Below, one piece after another: positions 60,532-64,000 of a DNA stretch of 64,000 bases. The DNA is taken from IMG/VR virus record IMGVR_UViG_3300020578_000006, positions 62,001-126,000 of that record. One strand, given 5' to 3'. Made by a program: the position numbers and the translations under genes. The notes beneath the pieces were generated by a model. The model searched no databases, was not told where the DNA came from, and saw only the letters and a list, made by a program, of their open reading frames with translations. The stretch is from a virus. Positions within the stretch are counted from its first letter, which is position 1, and every line of letters starts with the position of its first letter.

Positions 60532-62403
60532 TTAATACTCCCTTAGAGTGCTGCTCTGGGTTTCTGGTGTTACTAGTTCTATTTGTGATATAAAATTATC
60601 CACATTGTATAGGTAGGGTAGTTTAAAATATGGTAAGGGTAAACTTTGTGTAATAATTTGAATATCTTCTTTACCACCGCTATAAACGGGATTAAAGACC
60701 AAAAAGCTCAAGCCATTTCTCACTGTTTCTACGCCATCAATAATACGTTTGCATGCTATAGATACTACACCATCGATTTCTAAAATTTTTGTTGTAAGAG
60801 AATCTAAATTTACAAGCTGTCCTAATACGGTGTTACCTGGGGCAAAATATTCTGATATTAAATTATTAACTTGTCTCTTTATTTCGGCCTCACTAAATCT
60901 AGAAGATGGAGATCTTGAGACTACTAAGACAGAATCCTTGATGATGTCAGGTGTAAGTAGGGAGTTGTTTATTTCCGCGTTAGATGCAACCCCTATACCA
61001 AATGCTGTATAAACAGGGTCCATCATAACAATTTCAGATGTTGCCATTTTGGTTTCCTGTAAACCGCGGGCAATATAATCTTTTAAACCTATAGATAGAA
61101 AATTGTTAAACGTTTGAGCGCTATTTATTTTTTTAATTTTAGGGACAACATACACGTAGATATTATTAAAATCACAGCTGTCCGAGAATGTCACTTGATT
61201 TAACAGTACTCTACTATCGTTAGAAGGTGCTTTAAGACCTATATTGTAGTAATATCTCATGTGCTCTGCAATATAATCCCAATTGTTAACAACCTTAACG
61301 TTATCAATTAAATTGCTGAAGTTGCTCTTTATAAACGTTTCGAAATCGGATGTTGTTATTAATCTGTATTGCGTTTTAAAGGTATTAGGTGCGTTTTGCC
61401 TGATATCTTCAGCTGTTTCTATAGGTGAATAATCTGTAGAGGCATCGGTATTAGAAAATATTAATGAGGCTGCTTGATCATTAGATGTGTATGTCTGATT
61501 AATACTCTTAACGTTGTTAAATATAGACTGAAATAGAGGAGTATTATAAAGAAATAAGGTGTTACCGTCTAGCATACCTGGGCCTACTTCCCCACCATTA
61601 CCAGCTGGCCTTAAATAATAAACCGCAACAACATTGCTTGGCATTAGCTGTTTACCGCTTACATTGTTACCGAATTTTAATTCATAACGCTGCTTTTCAT
61701 TTAATCTGCATTCAAATGCTTTGCTTGATGGTCCTTCTAGATATAAACTATCCACTCTTTTCCACTCTACCCATCTTCCTGTTTCATCAAAAACATAAAC
61801 AAATATGTTTCGATGGTCAATTAAAATGTTTTCATCATTTTCACCTATAAGCGCTAGAGAAAACGATTCAAAGGGCGAACCGGTTGCAGTATAGAGAGGG
61901 TATTCTAGAAACTGACCTTGATATAATAATGTAGATTGGGCAAGCTGGGTTAACTCTTCAACACCTTCAAAAGATTTGATAAAGGTAGTATCATTTGCAA
62001 AGCTGTAATATACTCCGTTTACCGTAAAATAAGAATATCTTGGTATAGTATAAATTCCTACTGGAAGCGAAGACGGGGCCGATGCTTTAAAGCTTAATAT
62101 ACTAGACTGTGCACCTACCGGGTTATAGTTTAATGCCTTAACAATCTTGTTCATATTTTCATATAACTGAGATTGAGAGAACTGACTCTCACTACCTGTC
62201 TTGTTCAAGTAAAATAATAAAACGTGATAACTGTAGGCTATAATATCTAGCAAACTATTAAAATTACTTCCTTCAAAAATTTGATCAGTAAACACCCCGC
62301 CTTGAGAAAGACGGGATTGCATTAATGTTTTTAAAGATGTAGCATCGAATGCTGCATACGCATTAAACGGCAAGTTAAACTGATTGCTAGTCGTATTGTT
62401 CAT
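60532..62403 (-). CDS. 6: Baseplate wedge protein (gp6/J-like)
   Basis: A 623-residue protein (T4 gp6 is 660 aa). The N-terminus (AAFDATSLKTLMQSRLSQ, FNSLLDIIAYSYHVLLFYLNKTGSES) is the gp6-type helix region. The middle has baseplate-J-like strands, and ENMNKIVKALNYNPVGAQSSILSF is a further gp6-like element. The stretch APNTFKTQYRLITTSDFETFIKSNF resembles the gp6/J core that clamps wedges. It shares a base with the gp25-like gene stop, as in T4-like operons where 25 and 6 are adjacent. It forms the inner ring of the baseplate. Confidence 0.85.
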   Translation of the reverse strand: MNNTTSNQFNLPFNAYAAFDATSLKTLMQSRLSQGGVFTDQIFEGSNFNSLLDIIAYSYHVLLFYLNKTGSESQFSQSQLYENMNKIVKALNYNPVGAQSSILSFKASAPSSLPVGIYTIPRYSYFTVNGVYYSFANDTTFIKSFEGVEELTQLAQSTLLYQGQFLEYPLYTATGSPFESFSLALIGENDENILIDHRNIFVYVFDETGRWVEWKRVDSLYLEGPSSKAFECRLNEKQRYELKFGNNVSGKQLMPSNVVAVYYLRPAGNGGEVGPGMLDGNTLFLYNTPLFQSIFNNVKSINQTYTSNDQAASLIFSNTDASTDYSPIETAEDIRQNAPNTFKTQYRLITTSDFETFIKSNFSNLIDNVKVVNNWDYIAEHMRYYYNIGLKAPSNDSRVLLNQVTFSDSCDFNNIYVYVVPKIKKINSAQTFNNFLSIGLKDYIARGLQETKMATSEIVMMDPVYTAFGIGVASNAEINNSLLTPDIIKDSVLVVSRSPSSRFSEAEIKRQVNNLISEYFAPGNTVLGQLVNLDSLTTKILEIDGVVSIACKRIIDGVETVRNGLSFLVFNPVYSGGKEDIQIITQSLPLPYFKLPYLYNVDNFISQIELVTPETQSSTLREY

Positions 62404-62870
62404 TAGTTAAAGTAGTATCCTGACTCAGATAAAACACCCTTTAAGGATACTCCTGTAATATTTAACGTCGGAACATTAATTATCATTATAATATTGTATT
62501 GATTATTATCATTATCTAGCTGTATGTTAAGCTTTTGTAGTTGTATTCTAGGTTCAAATTTTTGTATTCCTTTAAGAATAGCCTCTCCTATAATTTGGCC
62601 TTGTGTCTCTGAAACAGGTGTGAATAGATATTGTGTTAAATTTAAGCCATATAAAGGTGTAAGAATTTTTTGGCCAGGCATTGTTGTAAATAGATTAAAG
62701 AGACTATTCTTTACCGCGCCTATATCTTCTGAAATTTGAATATCTTTTATCTCTCTGCGCTTTAAGAGTTGAGTATTCTTTGTGTAAGCGACTTTAAGAT
62801 CTAATAGTAAATCCTTGTAAATAGGTGAAGATAATGGTGCGGAAATAGTATTTAAAACTATGGCTGCCAT
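62403..62870 (-). CDS. 25: Baseplate wedge protein (gp25-like)
   Basis: The frame is open from 63059, but ATG 62870 is chosen: it gives a 155-residue protein close to T4 gp25 (132 aa), removes a long overlap with the plus-strand gene at 62919, and has an exact TATAAATA 5 nt upstream. GAVKNSLFNLFTTMPGQKILTPLYGLNLTQYLF (51-83) and the E-P-R motif at 106-108 (KFEPRIQL) are the GPW/gp25 signatures. It is the first gene of the leftward baseplate operon. gp25 resembles the sheath initiator, joining wedge and sheath. Confidence 0.88.
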   Translation of the reverse strand: MAAIVLNTISAPLSSPIYKDLLLDLKVAYTKNTQLLKRREIKDIQISEDIGAVKNSLFNLFTTMPGQKILTPLYGLNLTQYLFTPVSETQGQIIGEAILKGIQKFEPRIQLQKLNIQLDNDNNQYNIIMIINVPTLNITGVSLKGVLSESGYYFN

Positions 62871-62875
62871 AGTAT

Positions 62876-62883
62876 TATTTATA
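62876..62883 (-). promoter_or_regulatory. T4 late promoter consensus TATAAATA
   Basis: An exact minus-strand TATAAATA. Its last A is 6 bp from the A of the gp25 ATG, so T4 spacing puts the start of transcription on the ATG. It probably drives the gp25-gp6 operon. Confidence 0.6.
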
Positions 62884-62905
62884 CGGGGATATTTGTTCCT
62901 TGAAA

Positions 62906-62913
62906 CATAAATA
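62906..62913 (+). promoter_or_regulatory. Late-promoter-like octamer CATAAATA
   Basis: CATAAATA lies 5 nt before the ATG at 62919, back to back with the minus-strand TATAAATA at 62876-62883, making 62871-62918 a compact divergent late region. Confidence 0.45.
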
Positions 62914-62918
62914 TAGAT

Positions 62919-63521
62919 ATGAATAAATTTACCGCTATCTACGAGTCTGCCATTCAACGCTACACTCGAGGTGGTTTTTTGACAGGAGATTTGGTAAAAT
63001 TTACAGAAAATGCATTTCGTGATGATTTCTTTAAAAAACAAGCGCCTAACTACATTCAAAAGGCTAAATCATTTAGCGAAAGCGGTTTAAACATAAGAGT
63101 TAGTGCTATAAAAGCAATAAGACCTACTATGCATTCTGGAAACATACAGAATGAAGCGGAATCATTTTTGGTGGATATAGTACAAGAGGTTGCACCTGGT
63201 TTATACAGAGAATTCATAACAGTACCTGCCCACGTTCTACAGCCTATCGATACCGGTATTAATCTAGCCCCAGTTCCAGATAGTCTAAAAAGACCCAATG
63301 ATACTTCTATCACACCTCACCCTGTTAGCTTGAAAGATGAAAACGAACTAATGCTTTCCCCTCACCGTCAAACACAAACAAGTGATATGGGCAACCACAA
63401 GGACTCAGAAGGTGATCGTAAGCTTAATAATGTAAATGTAAAAATACCTAGTTCACCGGCTAAAGGTGAGAACAGCCCAAGTGTAGAGAGCGGCACCCAC
63501 AGGTATCTTCCTAAGCGTTAA
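62919..63521 (+). CDS. Hypothetical protein, putative virion or assembly protein
   Basis: A 200-residue protein. The first 130 residues are ordered (FTAIYESAIQRYTRGGFLTGDLVKF, then AESFLVDIVQEVAPGLYREFITVPAHVLQPIDTGINLAPVPDSLKRPN). The last 70 are polar and disordered (Ser, Pro, Lys, Asn). The GGFLxGDxVKF motif looks like one conserved in large marine phages, but I cannot name a function. The CATAAATA element points to late expression. The 3' end overlaps the convergent clamp loader gene by 11 bp. Confidence 0.55.
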   Translation: MNKFTAIYESAIQRYTRGGFLTGDLVKFTENAFRDDFFKKQAPNYIQKAKSFSESGLNIRVSAIKAIRPTMHSGNIQNEAESFLVDIVQEVAPGLYREFITVPAHVLQPIDTGINLAPVPDSLKRPNDTSITPHPVSLKDENELMLSPHRQTQTSDMGNHKDSEGDRKLNNVNVKIPSSPAKGENSPSVESGTHRYLPKR

Positions 63522-64000
63522 TTTCAGTTAACGCCAATACAAGACAATAAAAATTAATTTCTTGATCAACAACAAACGCGGATCTATACATATATTCCCC
63601 AATAGTTATCAACCATAGTTTCTTTTGTTGTTCGGATAATGAATAGTTACCCTCACAAACATTATCAAATAACGACTTCATAAGTAGACTGTAATCCCCG
63701 TGAAACGTCTCCTCATTTTCTATAACATGTTTTCTTGCATTAAATACTTTTTTACTAACAATAAACGTTATTAGTTTTATAATAAAGTCGTCCTTTACAT
63801 CAAGGGACGGTATAGTTAATATCCCTATAGTACTAAATTTTTGCAATTCATTAATACACTTTCGTATATCTGGAAAATATTTTCTAATTAACCCAATTAA
63901 CTTAACTTTATTTTCTTCATCAACTTTAATATTCTCAGCCTTTAGAATAGTATAACAACGCTTTACAACCTCTTGTAAGTTAGGCTCTAAATCTATAAAC
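63511..64000 (-). CDS. 44: Sliding clamp loader large subunit, C-terminal part (gp44-like)
   Basis: The minus-strand frame is open from the window edge to the stop at 63511-63513, about 162 residues, and a TTG at 63846 is not its real start. The visible start (EVVKRCYTILKAENIKVDEENKVKLIGLIRKYFPDIRKCINELQKFS) matches the lid and end of the AAA+ module of T4 gp44-type clamp loaders, with the sensor-2-like FPDIRKCINEL arginine. The rest is the helical collar domain. The ATPase core lies beyond the edge. gp44 loads the gp45 clamp on DNA for replication and, in T4, for late transcription, which fits the late-promoter elements here. Confidence 0.7.
   Translation of the reverse strand, partial: FIDLEPNLQEVVKRCYTILKAENIKVDEENKVKLIGLIRKYFPDIRKCINELQKFSTIGILTIPSLDVKDDFIIKLITFIVSKKVFNARKHVIENEETFHGDYSLLMKSLFDNVCEGNYSLSEQQKKLWLITIGEYMYRSAFVVDQEINFYCLVLALTEINA

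Noticed and set aside
62871-63059. N-terminal extension of the gp25-like protein to 218 residues
   Set aside because: The added 63 residues have no gp25 likeness, overlap the gene at 62919 on the other strand, and the ATG at 62870 has a perfect late-type element.
62919-63521. Assignment of this gene as baseplate wedge gp53 from its length and location
   Set aside because: Length is similar to T4 gp53 but I see no matching motifs, so no name is given.

Overview
The window is part of the genome of a large, AT-rich, tailed double-stranded DNA phage with a contractile, T4-like virion. Recognisable T4-type parts are the major capsid protein (gp23), scaffold core (gp22), prohead protease (gp21), head-completion nuclease (gp4), neck protein (gp13), baseplate wedge proteins (gp25, gp6), a gp5-like hub/spike and, cut by the right edge, the C-terminus of a gp44-like clamp loader. 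No tRNA, CRISPR array, integrase or transposase was seen. The host cannot be named from the sequence.

Layout. 1-5.2 kb (+): sugar enzymes (GT32-like and GT8-like glycosyltransferases, a nucleotide-sugar dehydrogenase), small proteins, a purine-type phosphoribosyltransferase, a 3D-domain cell-wall protein and a SleB-like hydrolase. 5.2-6.8 kb (-): a tail-collar fibre. 6.9-13.4 kb (+): tandem paralogues, a PQQ-blade-like protein, class Ia ribonucleotide reductase (nrdA, nrdB) and a coiled-coil membrane protein. 13.4-16.7 kb (-): gp5-like hub/spike and a tail protein ending in a 3D domain. 16.7-21.0 kb (+): a cassette holding a TGT/DpdA-like transglycosylase, a formyltransferase, GMP reductase, a DUF1599/Nmad1-like protein, a P-loop kinase and QueF. 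21.4-33.3 kb (+): tail fibre/adhesin locus with large repeat arrays. 33.6-35.5 kb (-): GT9-like protein and sulfotransferase. 35.7-40.5 kb (-): capsid module. 40.4-62.9 kb (-): a long run of giant virion proteins carrying LamG, PKD, beta-propeller, FG-GAP-like and InlB-like modules, downstream of gp6 and gp25.

The most interesting system is the 16.7-21.0 kb cassette. QueF makes preQ1 from preQ0, the TGT-like protein has the motifs needed to exchange guanine for a 7-deazaguanine, and the formyltransferase overlaps it by 4 bp. Together they suggest guanine in the phage DNA is replaced by preQ1 and perhaps formylated (DpdA/DpdN logic). The GMP reductase and the phosphoribosyltransferase at 3.7 kb could recycle the guanine released by base exchange.

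A second window-wide signal is an octamer NNTAAATA (TATAAATA, AATAAATA, ACTAAATA and similar), identical or close to the T4 late-promoter element, usually 4-6 nt before the start codon of genes on both strands. If used as a T4-type late promoter it would give leaderless or nearly leaderless late mRNAs. The capsid gene instead has a clear AAGGAG ribosome binding site.
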